Below are positions 27,663-36,643 of a stretch of DNA of 64,000 bases, one piece after another (position 1 is the stretch's first letter; the number at the start of each line of letters is the position of its first letter). Both the position numbers and the translations under genes were made by a program. The stretch spans positions 124,001 through 188,000 of the forward strand of contig NZ_AUFW01000012.1 in NCBI RefSeq assembly GCF_000426705.1. Reading direction: 5' to 3'. The notes below the pieces were generated by a model that saw only the letters and a program-made list of their open reading frames with translations, was not told the origin of the DNA and did not search any database. This DNA is from Spirochaeta cellobiosiphila DSM 17781 (lineage in GTDB: Bacteria > Spirochaetota > Spirochaetia > DSM-17781).

Positions 27663-28151
27663 ATGACATCAAAGAACATGCTGGACAAGCTTAACCAGCA
27701 AATGTATGAAGAGCTTAATTCCTTTTATATCTATGCATCTATGGCATCAGATTTTGAAGCTAGGGGTTATTTAGGATTCGCAGGTTGGATGAAAAAACAA
27801 GCAGAGGAAGAAATGTCTCATGCTTGGAAGATTTATGGATACATCAATTCCCGAGGAGGAAAGGCTGTATTCCAGGCTATCCCTCAACCAAAAGCTGACT
27901 ATGCTAGTGTTGTAGAAACATTTAAAGCCTCATTGGCTCATGAGCAGCATATAACTGCATGCATTGATAAGTTAGTTTTTCTTGCTAGAGACGAAAAAGA
28001 TCTAGCTACAGAGCAATTCCTCGGCTGGTTTGTTAGTGAGCAAGTAGAGGAAGAAGCTTCTGTTCAGGAAGTTCTTGATAAACTCAAAGTATTGGATGGT
28101 TCACCTAGTACTCTTTATCTTCTTGATAAAGAATTAGGTGCCAGAGCATAA
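27663..28151 (+). CDS. ftnA: Ferritin (non-haem, bacterial FtnA type)
   Basis: 162 residues, normal ferritin length. Ferroxidase ligands are visible: ELNSFYIYASMASDFE (Glu 17 region), KKQAEEEMSHAWKIYGYI (Glu-x-x-His), and further Glu/Gln in LAHEQHITACIDKLV and EQFLGWFVSEQVEEEASVQE. It forms a 24-subunit iron store that takes up Fe2+ and so limits Fenton chemistry. It sits between superoxide reductase and rubredoxin in the oxidative-stress cluster. Confidence 0.95.
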   Translation: MTSKNMLDKLNQQMYEELNSFYIYASMASDFEARGYLGFAGWMKKQAEEEMSHAWKIYGYINSRGGKAVFQAIPQPKADYASVVETFKASLAHEQHITACIDKLVFLARDEKDLATEQFLGWFVSEQVEEEASVQEVLDKLKVLDGSPSTLYLLDKELGARA

Positions 28152-28225
28152 GATTTTTACAAATTCATCTTGCAATTTGTTGAAATCACGCGTTATCTTT
28201 AATTTAATTTTATATGGAGGATTCC

Positions 28226-28390
28226 ATGAAGAAGTATGTATGTGACGTTTGTGGATATATTTATGATCCCACTGAAGGTGACCCTGACAACGATGTAGAA
28301 GCAGGCACTCCCTTTGAAGAAATCCCAGATGACTGGGTTTGCCCAATGTGTGGCGCTGAGAAAGATGATTTCTCTGAATATGAAGAATAA
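28226..28390 (+). CDS. rub: Rubredoxin
   Basis: 54 residues; GGAGG five bases before the ATG. Both metal-binding knuckles are present: [12 protein letters not shown] (Cys 6, 9) and [13 protein letters not shown] (Cys 39, 42), with the conserved [11 protein letters not shown] between them. It carries single electrons from an NAD(P)H:rubredoxin reductase to superoxide reductase and rubrerythrin. 74 bases separate it from ferritin, and it ends at a strong terminator, so it closes the operon. Confidence 0.97.
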   Translation: MKKYVCDVCGYIYDPTEGDPDNDVEAGTPFEEIPDDWVCPMCGAEKDDFSEYEE

Positions 28391-28410
28391 ATCTTAATTA
28401 GATTTGGAGA

Positions 28411-28438
28411 GGGAGCTTTAAATAGCTCCCTTTTTTTT
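28411..28438 (+). terminator. Terminator after rubredoxin
   Basis: GGGAGCT / AGCTCCC stem with a TTAAAT loop, followed by eight T. Ends the oxidative-stress cluster. Confidence 0.93.
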
Positions 28439-28487
28439 GAACCTACTATCTTGTTTAGAGCTTTAAAAAATATTAACCTCCTGAAGC

Positions 28488-29333
28488 ATGAATACATATG
28501 TTCTGAAGATCTCCTGTCCTGACAGCAAAGGAATAATTGCTGAAGTCTCTCAAGCCCTCTCCCTGAGTGGAGCCAATATCATCGATTTGAATCAATATTC
28601 AGCCGGTGATATCGATATGTTTTTTCTGAAAGCGATCTTTAGTGTCGTAGATGATTTTGATGAAGCCGCTTTTACTGATAGCTTCTCCCCTATAGCCAAT
28701 AAGTTTTCCATGAAATGGGATCTGTTTAATCAAAGCAAAAAGTTGAAAGTAGCTATCCTTGTCAGTAAAACGAATCATTGCCTATGGGAACTTCTTCTTA
28801 AACATCAAGATGGGGAATTAAACTGTGAGTTTCCAGTCATTATAAGTAACCATCTTATCAATGAACCCATAGCAAAACAATTTGGGATACCCTTTTATCA
28901 TTTGGATATGTCCGAAGGAAAGGAAAAGGCGGAAAAGCGTAAACAAAAAATTCTGGAAGAGTATAAGATTGATATTCTTGTCATGGCCCGATATATGCAA
29001 ATACTCAGTTCTGATTTTACCAAAGCATGGAATAACAGGATCATTAATATTCACCATGGCTTCCTACCGGCCTTTATGGGGGCAAAGCCCTATCATCAAG
29101 CCTGGTACAAGGGGGTAAAGATCATTGGTGCCACAGCCCATTTTGCAACACAAGATTTAGATCAGGGGCCTATAATCGCCCAGGATGTCCTACATATAAC
29201 AGATAAATGTTCTATTACCGAGTTTGTTCAACAAGGGAAGGATATTGAAAGAAAGACCCTCTATACTGGATTGAAACTCTATCTGGAACACTCGGTATTT
29301 GTTTATGAAAATCGTACTTTTATCATTAATTAA
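28488..29333 (+). CDS. purU: Formyltetrahydrofolate deformylase
   Basis: 281 residues. An N-terminal ACT domain (1-80; LKISCPDSKGIIAEVSQALS, then GANIIDLNQYS) and a formyltransferase-fold hydrolase domain with INIHHGFLPAFMGAKPYHQA, IGATAHFATQDLDQGPII; the family's catalytic Asn, His and Asp are present. Hydrolyses 10-formyl-THF to formate and THF, balancing one-carbon pools and supplying formate for PurT-type purine synthesis. Not part of the oxidative-stress operon because a terminator intervenes. Confidence 0.94.
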   Translation: MNTYVLKISCPDSKGIIAEVSQALSLSGANIIDLNQYSAGDIDMFFLKAIFSVVDDFDEAAFTDSFSPIANKFSMKWDLFNQSKKLKVAILVSKTNHCLWELLLKHQDGELNCEFPVIISNHLINEPIAKQFGIPFYHLDMSEGKEKAEKRKQKILEEYKIDILVMARYMQILSSDFTKAWNNRIINIHHGFLPAFMGAKPYHQAWYKGVKIIGATAHFATQDLDQGPIIAQDVLHITDKCSITEFVQQGKDIERKTLYTGLKLYLEHSVFVYENRTFIIN

Positions 29334-29368
29334 AAAAGGTCGATAGGGGCTTACCCTATCTTGACCTT
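29332..29368. terminator. Bidirectional terminator between purU and the MFS gene
   Basis: AAGGTC-GATAGGG pairs with CCCTATC-TT-GACCTT (two-base bulge), loop GCTTA, A-run on the left. The hairpin overlaps the final codons of the minus-strand MFS gene. Confidence 0.75.
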
Positions 29369-30571
29369 ATTCTTTTGATATCTAGCCAATGCCATATAAC
29401 AGAGACTCAGGATGACGCCGACCACAAGGACTATAGTCCAGTGAGTGCTATAACTAAGATATTTCAAGGACATTCCTCCTATAATAGGAGATATAGCCCA
29501 ACCAGCCTGAAGGAACATACTGCTATAGCTGGAAAAAGCACCTCGGTGATTCTGTGGTGTATGTTTTGCTACATAAACACTAAAATTAGTTACAAAGAGA
29601 ATCTCTCCCCACGTCCAGAATAGAGCTGACAAGACAAGGATGATGCTGGCAACGGGTTTGATTAGTAATCCAAAACCAATGGCCATGGCCATGGCGGCTA
29701 AGGCTACATTATTGGATTCTCTGAGCTTTTTTGTTAGAGACAGAATAAGAGGAGTAAAGCATAAGACTACAATAGCATTAAAAGACATTAGCCAACCATA
29801 ATACTGCGCTCCTTTATCAGGATACAGAAATTCCATCTGCAAAGGAATAGCAAAGCTATGCTGGCTATAGATCAGGTTGAGAATCAAACCCATAAAAGAA
29901 AACAGTAAGATCATAGGACGATTAAAGAAGGCACGTAGACTATGATTTAGATCTTCATCTTCCTCTTTCGAATCTTTGCTTCGTTGGGAACTGGCAGGTT
30001 CTGCTACAAAGATCATAATAAGAGTTCCGCAAATAAGAGAAGTCAATCCATCTCCCCAAAATATCCAGGCAGGATAATTCTCAAAAAGAAAACCTGCTAA
30101 TATAGGTCCAACGGCTACTCCTATATTCGTTCCTAAATAGATTAAAGACATGGCACTTTGCCGTTTTTCTCCTGAGCTGATGTCTGTCACCAAGGCATTA
30201 GCTGCAGGACGAGTAAAACCCATAGTAAAAGAAGCAGGAATGAGGATTAAAGGAAGTATGGTGTTATTCACAAAGAATCCCGCAATGATATAGATGATAC
30301 CTCCCAAAAAATGGGATATCAGTATGGTATTTTTCCGTCCAATCTTGTCACCCAAGTGTCCTCCTGCCAGAACACCAAATACTTGAAAAAAGGTAATTAG
30401 TCCTAGGATGAGTCCTACAGTGGTTTCTTCCATACCCAAGCGTTTTGTTAAAAGCAAAGCGAGTAAGACAGATACAAAACTCCCCATTCTTGTGATGATC
30501 TGTGCTACAAACATAAAATATATACGATGATCCAAAGCCTTATAGGTTGTCATGGGATTTTTTATCCTCAT
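29351..30571 (-). CDS. Major facilitator superfamily transporter
   Basis: 406 residues with about twelve hydrophobic helices. The MFS loop 2-3 motif is GGHLGDKIGRKNTILISH, with a second signature TRPAANALVTDISSGEKRQS after helix 4 that is frequent in drug-efflux-type (DHA1, MdtH-like) members. A cytosolic acidic loop (SKEEDEDLNHSLRAFF) separates the halves. The substrate is unknown; multidrug export is the family-level guess. Divergent from the dnaE-like gene with only about 80 bases between the starts, so both promoters share the dyads there. Confidence 0.82.
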   Translation of the reverse strand: MRIKNPMTTYKALDHRIYFMFVAQIITRMGSFVSVLLALLLTKRLGMEETTVGLILGLITFFQVFGVLAGGHLGDKIGRKNTILISHFLGGIIYIIAGFFVNNTILPLILIPASFTMGFTRPAANALVTDISSGEKRQSAMSLIYLGTNIGVAVGPILAGFLFENYPAWIFWGDGLTSLICGTLIMIFVAEPASSQRSKDSKEEDEDLNHSLRAFFNRPMILLFSFMGLILNLIYSQHSFAIPLQMEFLYPDKGAQYYGWLMSFNAIVVLCFTPLILSLTKKLRESNNVALAAMAMAIGFGLLIKPVASIILVLSALFWTWGEILFVTNFSVYVAKHTPQNHRGAFSSYSSMFLQAGWAISPIIGGMSLKYLSYSTHWTIVLVVGVILSLCYMALARYQKNKVKIG

Positions 30572-30608
30572 TAAGGGCTCTCCTTTTTATGACATTATTG
30601 TAATAGGT

Positions 30609-30622
30609 ATAGTTTTTACTAT
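30609..30622. promoter_or_regulatory. Small dyad in the MFS/dnaE intergenic region
   Basis: ATAGT-TTTT-ACTAT, a 5-4-5 inverted repeat. Its left arm extends to GTATAGT, identical to a half-site of the larger dyad at 30639-30660. Confidence 0.4.
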
Positions 30623-30638
30623 TTAAACTTATACAAAA

Positions 30639-30660
30639 ATACTATACTAGTGTATAGTAT
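30639..30660. promoter_or_regulatory. 22-bp operator-like dyad at the dnaE-like start
   Basis: ATACTATAC and GTATAGTAT separated by TAGT: a perfect 9-4-9 inverted repeat that reaches into the start codon. It contains a TATACT that could be a -10 box. Probable operator, perhaps for a damage-response repressor. Confidence 0.6.
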
Positions 30661-33586
30661 GTATGAATGGATTTCGCTTTCTAATAGATCATATTTTTCC
30701 TGGGGTAAAGGTATCTACAGCCCTGAGGATATCGTAAAAAGAGCTGTAGCTCAGGGCTGTCCCTATGTGGCCATGACAGACCTGGATAACTGGGCAGGAA
30801 TGGTTCGTTTTATTAAATCAGCCATTGAACATAACATTATTCCTGTTCCGGGTGTGGAGCTAAGCTTGAATGGACAAACCCTTCTTACGGTCTACCCCAA
30901 AAATCGTAATGGTCTTGCCCTGTTAAATACTATTCTTACCAGGAAGAATAACGATCCTTCCTGGTATTGGCCTGAAGCCTTTATTGATGGATGGGAAGGG
31001 CTTATTCTTGTCGTGGCTAATCAGTCATTAGGAGATTATCTTGTAACAGTTAGCACGAGAGATCTGTATTGGGGGATGTATTGGGGCAAACCCTATTATC
31101 AGGATCTTAAATGGGCTCAGTCCAAATCCCTGCCTGTAGTCGCCTTAAATGAAGTAGCCTGGAAGGAAGAAGATTATTCCTTCTATCGTCTTATCCGGTC
31201 CCTGGCGACCCATAGTCACATTGACAGGATTGCCACTAGTCATGTGTGGGGTTGTATGGCAGGGCAGAATGCCTTGTATAACAGCTTTGGCTCTATTCCT
31301 GATGCTATTAGTAACCAGAGGAGAATTGCTTCCTCCAGTATAGGTGAGTCTTTTCTCTATGATGGTTATATCTTTCCTTCCTTTAATAACATGGAGCGTA
31401 AGGAGGAATACCAACACTTAAAAGCTCTCTGTATGGAAGGACTGAGAAAACGTTATCCTGATATGATGGATGTGGCCCTTAAGCGATTGGAATATGAGCT
31501 GACCATCATTCGGGATAAAGGATTTAGTGGATATTTTCTTGTGGTTCAGGATATTGTCAATGTGGCTCCCCGGACATGCGGAAGGGGAAGTGCCGCCTCC
31601 AGCCTCGTGTCTTATTGCTTGGGCATCACCCATGTGGACCCTATTAGAAATCATTTATTTTTTGACCGCTTCCTGAATTATGGACGGATAGATCCTCCTG
31701 ATATTGATGTGGATTTTCCCTGGGATGAAAGGGATAGAATATTTGAGCATATCTTCAAAAAATATAAAGGCCGGTCTGCTATGGTAGCAGATCATGTCAC
31801 CTATGCGGATCATCTGTGTTTCCGGGAACCGGCTAAAGCCATGGGAATGGAAGAGGAGGAAATTTCCCAGATCCTCAGATGGCGTCATCGGGGAGAGTTG
31901 GAAAAGATTCCTCCCTATATAATGGAGGCTGCCCAAAGGTTATACGGTATGCCCCGTCACTTAGGAACCCACCCGGGAGGTGTTGTTATAACACCTGATA
32001 GTTTGTATCGCACAACCTCCCTTCATCGAACAGGTTCTGATTATCCCCTGTTACCCTGGGATAAAGATTCGGCTGAGGATGCGGGACTTATAAAGATTGA
32101 TATCCTGGGAAATCGTTCCCTTTCCGTATTAAGAGATGCTATTACTTTGATCAATGATCATGAAGAAGAACATCTGGAATGGGAAAAGTTTCAACCATAT
32201 CAGGATACTGAAGCCCGGCAACTGATAGAAGAAGGGCAGACCTTAGGGATATTCTATGTCGAATCCCCTGCCACAAGACAATTACTAAGGAAGATGCGCG
32301 AAGGGTCTTATGATCAACTGGTTATCGCCTCCAGTATTATCAGGCCGGCGGCTAATAATTATATCAATGAATACGTGGCTCGAAGGAAGGGTAAAGCATG
32401 GCAGCCCTTTCATCCCTCATTAAAAGAGACTCTCAAAGATACAATGGGCTTGATGGTGTATCAGGAGGATGTCTCCCGAGTGGCTATGGCTGCCGCTGGA
32501 TTTTCAGGGGCAGAAGCGGATCAGTTGCGTAAAGTACTGTCCAAGAAGAATAAACGTCTTAAACTCAAGCATTACAAAGAATCCTTCTACCTTGGAGGGT
32601 ATAAGCAGGGATTACATAAGAGTGATTTGGACCAGTTATGGAAGATGATCCTATCCTTTGAAGGATATTCTTTCTGTAAAGCACATAGTGCCTCCTATGC
32701 TCTTATCTCCTACCGCCTGGCTTACATCAAAGCTCGCTATGAAAGGATCTTTTACCTGGCTGTTATAAATAATGGCGGAGGATATTACAACAGACAGGTT
32801 TATATAAATGCGCTTAAACGTAGGGGATATCAGGTTCTTCCTCCCCATATCAATCGAAGTGAAGTACTGTATACACTCTGTGAAGAAGGGATCATTGCAG
32901 GCTTCTCCCAGATAATTGGCCTAACTCGGGATCTAATAATGAAGATTTTAGAGGCACGTTCGGAGGCTCCCTTTCAGGATATCGGTGATTTTATATGCCG
33001 TGTCCAACCCAGTTTTGGGGATATGCGTCTCTTGATACGTTCTGGGACTCTGGACCCTATATCCAGGGCATATACCAGGCCCCAATTGTTCTGGGTTTAT
33101 TATCATTTTAAGGGTAATGAACTGAATTGGGATCCGCCTAAAGCCCCTTCTTTTATTGGAGATTATGACCAAAGCCGTAAGTTACGGGATGAGTTTGATA
33201 CTCTGGGAGTGGTGTTATCAACCCTTCCGATTCAGATATATCTCCCTCGAGTCCAAAAAATCTTATCTCAAGATTCTTACCCTTCCTATATTCGCTCCCG
33301 GGATATCGACAAGTATCGTGACAAACAGGTTACCCTTGCAGGAGCCTTTGTTACGCGCAAATGGGTACGAACCAAGAAGAAGCAGGATATGAGTTTTGTA
33401 AGCTTTGAAGATGAGGATGGTATCTTTGAGACTGTGTTTTTTCCTGATAGTTGGTCAGATTATGCTTATTACTTTGATGATTATTCAGCCTTTCTTATCT
33501 CAGGGGAGGTCAAGGATGAGTTAGGCGCATTGTCTGTTCAGGTGGACCACCTTATTCCCATTAGCCGCATGAAAGTTACAACATAA
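30659..33586 (+). CDS. DNA polymerase III alpha-like subunit (short DnaE/ImuC type)
   Basis: 975 residues from the ATG at 30659 (an in-frame GTG lies at 30650; neither has a ribosome site). The PHP domain begins YEWISLSNRSYFSWGKGIYS, where the usual His-x-His pair is lost, so no PHP metal site is expected. The polymerase core carries GRGSAASSLVSYCLGIT, the catalytic PDIDVDF and HLGTHPGGVVI, with a helix-hairpin-helix part and an OB-fold near residues 890-960 (LAGAFVTRKWVRTKKK, SFEDEDGIFETVFF). Shorter than replicative DnaE (about 1160) and close to error-prone DnaE2/ImuC. Probably a lesion-bypass polymerase; no imuA/imuB is adjacent. Confidence 0.85.
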   Translation: MYEWISLSNRSYFSWGKGIYSPEDIVKRAVAQGCPYVAMTDLDNWAGMVRFIKSAIEHNIIPVPGVELSLNGQTLLTVYPKNRNGLALLNTILTRKNNDPSWYWPEAFIDGWEGLILVVANQSLGDYLVTVSTRDLYWGMYWGKPYYQDLKWAQSKSLPVVALNEVAWKEEDYSFYRLIRSLATHSHIDRIATSHVWGCMAGQNALYNSFGSIPDAISNQRRIASSSIGESFLYDGYIFPSFNNMERKEEYQHLKALCMEGLRKRYPDMMDVALKRLEYELTIIRDKGFSGYFLVVQDIVNVAPRTCGRGSAASSLVSYCLGITHVDPIRNHLFFDRFLNYGRIDPPDIDVDFPWDERDRIFEHIFKKYKGRSAMVADHVTYADHLCFREPAKAMGMEEEEISQILRWRHRGELEKIPPYIMEAAQRLYGMPRHLGTHPGGVVITPDSLYRTTSLHRTGSDYPLLPWDKDSAEDAGLIKIDILGNRSLSVLRDAITLINDHEEEHLEWEKFQPYQDTEARQLIEEGQTLGIFYVESPATRQLLRKMREGSYDQLVIASSIIRPAANNYINEYVARRKGKAWQPFHPSLKETLKDTMGLMVYQEDVSRVAMAAAGFSGAEADQLRKVLSKKNKRLKLKHYKESFYLGGYKQGLHKSDLDQLWKMILSFEGYSFCKAHSASYALISYRLAYIKARYERIFYLAVINNGGGYYNRQVYINALKRRGYQVLPPHINRSEVLYTLCEEGIIAGFSQIIGLTRDLIMKILEARSEAPFQDIGDFICRVQPSFGDMRLLIRSGTLDPISRAYTRPQLFWVYYHFKGNELNWDPPKAPSFIGDYDQSRKLRDEFDTLGVVLSTLPIQIYLPRVQKILSQDSYPSYIRSRDIDKYRDKQVTLAGAFVTRKWVRTKKKQDMSFVSFEDEDGIFETVFFPDSWSDYAYYFDDYSAFLISGEVKDELGALSVQVDHLIPISRMKVTT

Positions 33587-33639
33587 TCACTTTCCTTAAG
33601 GCTAAATGGGAATTATGTTATACTGGAGAGGAATGAAGT

Positions 33640-34209
33640 ATGGATAAAGACAGAGAGAAAGCCTGGGCCTTATTAAAACAGTATAATGAATCGGACAGCT
33701 TGCTCAAACATGCCTTAGCTGTTGAAAGCATTATGAGACATTTTGCCAAGATAAAGAAGGAAGATCCAGAATTTTGGGGTAATGTAGGATTACTTCATGA
33801 CCTGGATTGGGAAAAATATCCAGAAGAACATTGTCGCAAGTCTTCTGAGATCCTAAAACAAGAAGGGTATTCAGATAAACTCATAAGGGCTATAGAAAGT
33901 CATGGTTGGAATATCGTGACAGATGTAGAACCTCAACATGATATGGAAAAGGTTCTCTATGCTATTGATGAATTATCAGGTCTTATAACGGCGACAGCCC
34001 TGGTTCGACCTAGTAAGGACATAAGGGAAGTACAACTCAAGTCTGTGAAAAAGAAATGGAAGACCCCTGCCTTTTCTGCTGGTGTCGATCGATCTATTAT
34101 TCAAAAAGGATGCGATATGATGGGCATGGAATTGGATCAAGTTATTAAAGAGTCCCTGGAAGCTATGAAAAGCATAGCTCCCGAATTAGGACTTGCCGGG
34201 GAATCTTAA
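33640..34209 (+). CDS. HD-domain hydrolase
   Basis: 189 residues. An HD-type metal phosphohydrolase: LKHALAVESIMRHFA (first His), LLHDLDWEKYPEEH (the HD pair near residue 55), an AIESHGWN His, and YAIDELSGLITATALVRPSK (the distal Asp). This arrangement is common in small HDIG-type proteins of unknown substrate, often putative nucleotidases. Stands after the dnaE-like gene with 53 bases between; it converges with and overlaps the MbfA-like gene by 4 bases. Confidence 0.83.
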   Translation: MDKDREKAWALLKQYNESDSLLKHALAVESIMRHFAKIKKEDPEFWGNVGLLHDLDWEKYPEEHCRKSSEILKQEGYSDKLIRAIESHGWNIVTDVEPQHDMEKVLYAIDELSGLITATALVRPSKDIREVQLKSVKKKWKTPAFSAGVDRSIIQKGCDMMGMELDQVIKESLEAMKSIAPELGLAGES

Positions 34210-35075
34210 ATATCGATTCCCCAAACTTGTCTGATGACAACGGCAATACCAAAGGATATGGCTGCCACACTCAAGCTTAAAGCTCCCATTTCAAGGAATC
34301 TTTTACCAAAATTAAGGTCCTTAGCTACTGAAATATAGAAGTTAAAGAAGAAGATAATGGCGATGGCTATGGTTAGTGTCGCACCTAGACAAAGGTAGAG
34401 GTTGTTAAATAACAAGTAAGGCAATATGAGGGCGATGACCGTTGTAATATAGGCAAAACCCGTATAAATGGAAGCTCGCAGGGCGTTCTCATTTTCATCA
34501 GCTTTATTAGACAAATACTCTGAGGCTGCCATAGAAAAACTAGCAGCAATCCCAGTGATTAAACCGGCTGTTGCAATGAGCCTTGTATTCTGAAGGGCAA
34601 AGGTTAATCCCGCCAGGGTTCCTGTCAGTTCGACAAGAGCATCGTTTAAGCCCAGAACAATGGAACCTACATAGTTAAGCAGATCTTCCTGAAGCATATT
34701 GATGAGGGTCTGCTCATGCTCATCCTCTTCATTGGCTATTTGAAGTGCTTCCGGGACTTCTTTGGCTAATTGCCTGTAACCTGTTTTACCTATTTCCTCA
34801 CGCTTTTCCATCAACTTAATACCAAAGGTAAGGCCTAGTATTCTTGCTATTAGATAGAAGAAAATAATTTTGAAATGGTTAGGTTTTATTTCAATATTGG
34901 TATATTCCTTCCAGATCTCATAATGATTTTTTTCTTCATTAGCTATACGAATCAAAACTTGCTTGTTGTTTTCATCCTTAACTCTTTTTGCTAGTTTTAA
35001 ATAGATATAATGCTCGGTTATTTCACTTTTTTGAGCTTTAAGTATAATTTTACGCGCTTCTTTAGAAATATTCAT
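34206..35075 (-). CDS. mbfA: Ferritin-like/VIT1 fusion metal transporter (MbfA-like)
   Basis: 289 residues. The N-terminal ferritin-like helices (about 1-60 and 95-130; KAQKSEITEHYIYLKLAKRV, ANEEKNHYEIWKEYT, EEDEHEQTLINMLQ) supply an Ex(n)ExxH diiron site. The C-terminal half is a CCC1/VIT1-type transporter: GLNDALVELTGTLAGLTFAL, AASFSMAASEYLSNKADENE, and about five membrane helices. MbfA of rhizobia exports iron and protects from peroxide; the same role fits this oxidative-stress-rich genome. GGGAGGG precedes the ATG. A TATAAT-like -10 (minus strand, 35093-35098) overlaps a small palindrome. Confidence 0.87.
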   Translation of the reverse strand: MNISKEARKIILKAQKSEITEHYIYLKLAKRVKDENNKQVLIRIANEEKNHYEIWKEYTNIEIKPNHFKIIFFYLIARILGLTFGIKLMEKREEIGKTGYRQLAKEVPEALQIANEEDEHEQTLINMLQEDLLNYVGSIVLGLNDALVELTGTLAGLTFALQNTRLIATAGLITGIAASFSMAASEYLSNKADENENALRASIYTGFAYITTVIALILPYLLFNNLYLCLGATLTIAIAIIFFFNFYISVAKDLNFGKRFLEMGALSLSVAAISFGIAVVIRQVWGIDI

Positions 35076-35094
35076 TTTTGCCCTCCCTAGTCAT

Positions 35095-35107
35095 TATATT
35101 CAATATA
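35095..35107. promoter_or_regulatory. 6-1-6 palindrome overlapping the mbfA -10
   Basis: TATATTCAATATA, a perfect dyad around C. On the minus strand its edge forms TATAAT (35098-35093), a plausible -10 for the MbfA-like gene. It is Fur-box-like in size but differs in sequence from the perR palindrome. Confidence 0.4.
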
Positions 35108-35206
35108 GCGTGAGTTGAACAGTTTGTTTTGCTTGCTTTGGATAGTCACAAAATATATAATTCCATGCGAGTAATGAAGAATAACCAAAATAAAGAGGTA
35201 AGGGAA

Positions 35207-36643
35207 ATGAAAATCGATTTCACCAAGCGACGAGCTAAGATGGTGTGTACCTTAGGTCCAGCTTCCTCCGACTATGAGACTATCTTGGCGTTGGGTAAGG
35301 CTGGAATGGATGTGGCGAGATTTAACTTTTCCCACGGTAGCTACGATGATCACAAAAGAAATTATGATATCGTTCGTAAAGTGGCTGATGACCTAAAGCA
35401 CCCTATCGCTATTCTCCAGGATCTTCAAGGTCCAAAGATTCGTGTTCAGAAGTTCGAAGAAGGACAGGTAGAGTTAGTTGAAGGAGCTCGATTCACTTTA
35501 ACGGCACGAGATGTTCCGGGAACGAAGGACATTGTCTCTGTATCACACAAAAATCTGCATAATGATGTAAGTGTAGGTCAAAGTGTGCTTCTTGATGACG
35601 GTAACTTAAGACTCAAAGTTTTAAGCATTGAAAATCAGGATGTTCATTGCGAAGTAGTCTTCGGAGGCATTCTGAAGAATAACAAAGGGGTAAACCTTCC
35701 TGAAAGCATCGTGTCTATCGCTGCTTTAACAGAGAAGGACAAAAAGGATCTAGAGTTTGGTATGTCCCTTGGTGTGGACTATGTGGCATTGAGCTTTGTT
35801 CAAAAGCCTGAAGATATTACTGAGATCAAAGAACTAATCAGTGGTTATGGCAAAAAGACTCCCGTCATTGCCAAAATCGAGAAACCCCAGGCTGTTGAAT
35901 CATTAGACGCGATAATTGATCTAACAGACGGTGTGATGATTGCCCGTGGTGACTTAGGGGTGGAAATGCCTACAGAAGTTGTACCGGCTATTCAAAAAGA
36001 GATTATCAGGAAATGTAACAATCTAGGAAAACCTGTCATAACAGCCACTCAGATGCTTGAGTCTATGATATACAACCCTCGACCAACCCGCGCAGAAGCA
36101 GCTGATGTAGCTAATGCTGTATTAGACGGATCTGATGCGGTTATGTTGTCAGGAGAGACAGCCGCAGGTAAGTTCCCTGTGGAAGCAGCCGCTACCATGG
36201 GCAAAATAATCAGCCTTATTGAAAGCAAGGATATTATTCCTTTGGATCGGCGTAAGCCAAAGCATAAGGGCGAGTACTCTGTTCCCCTGGCTATTGGTGA
36301 TGCCTCCAGTCTGACAGCGGAAGTCGTAGGGGCTAAGGCCATTGTTTGTTTAACAACCAGCGGATCTACCGCTAAAATTATAAGTCACTTTCGTCCTTCA
36401 AAGCCCATCATTGCTTTAAGTAATAAATTGGAGACCCTAAGGTCTCTAGCTGTGTACTGGGGTGTGAGAGGTGTTCTTGTTCCGGACTTTAATGACAATA
36501 TTGACCATGCTGTTCAAGAAGTCATTGATGAATTAAAGAAGGAAGGAATGACCAAGGAAGGTGACATCCTTGTTGTAACAGCAGGACTACCTTTTACAGC
36601 AAAAAGGGATACCAATATGCTCCGCATTGAGACGGTACGCTAG
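35207..36643 (+). CDS. pyk: Pyruvate kinase
   Basis: 478 residues from the ATG at 35207, preceded by GAGG and AGGG; this gives the usual pyruvate kinase length and start (MKIDFTKRRAKMVCTLGPAS). Landmarks: FNFSHGSYDDH, QDLQGPKIRV, the B-domain, IAKIEKPQAVESLDAII (catalytic Lys), MIARGDLGVEMP, ATQMLESMIYNPRPTRAEAA and LSGETAAGKFPVE. Transfers phosphate from PEP to ADP in the last step of glycolysis. The SrkA-like gene begins directly after its stop. Confidence 0.97.
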   Translation: MKIDFTKRRAKMVCTLGPASSDYETILALGKAGMDVARFNFSHGSYDDHKRNYDIVRKVADDLKHPIAILQDLQGPKIRVQKFEEGQVELVEGARFTLTARDVPGTKDIVSVSHKNLHNDVSVGQSVLLDDGNLRLKVLSIENQDVHCEVVFGGILKNNKGVNLPESIVSIAALTEKDKKDLEFGMSLGVDYVALSFVQKPEDITEIKELISGYGKKTPVIAKIEKPQAVESLDAIIDLTDGVMIARGDLGVEMPTEVVPAIQKEIIRKCNNLGKPVITATQMLESMIYNPRPTRAEAADVANAVLDGSDAVMLSGETAAGKFPVEAAATMGKIISLIESKDIIPLDRRKPKHKGEYSVPLAIGDASSLTAEVVGAKAIVCLTTSGSTAKIISHFRPSKPIIALSNKLETLRSLAVYWGVRGVLVPDFNDNIDHAVQEVIDELKKEGMTKEGDILVVTAGLPFTAKRDTNMLRIETVR

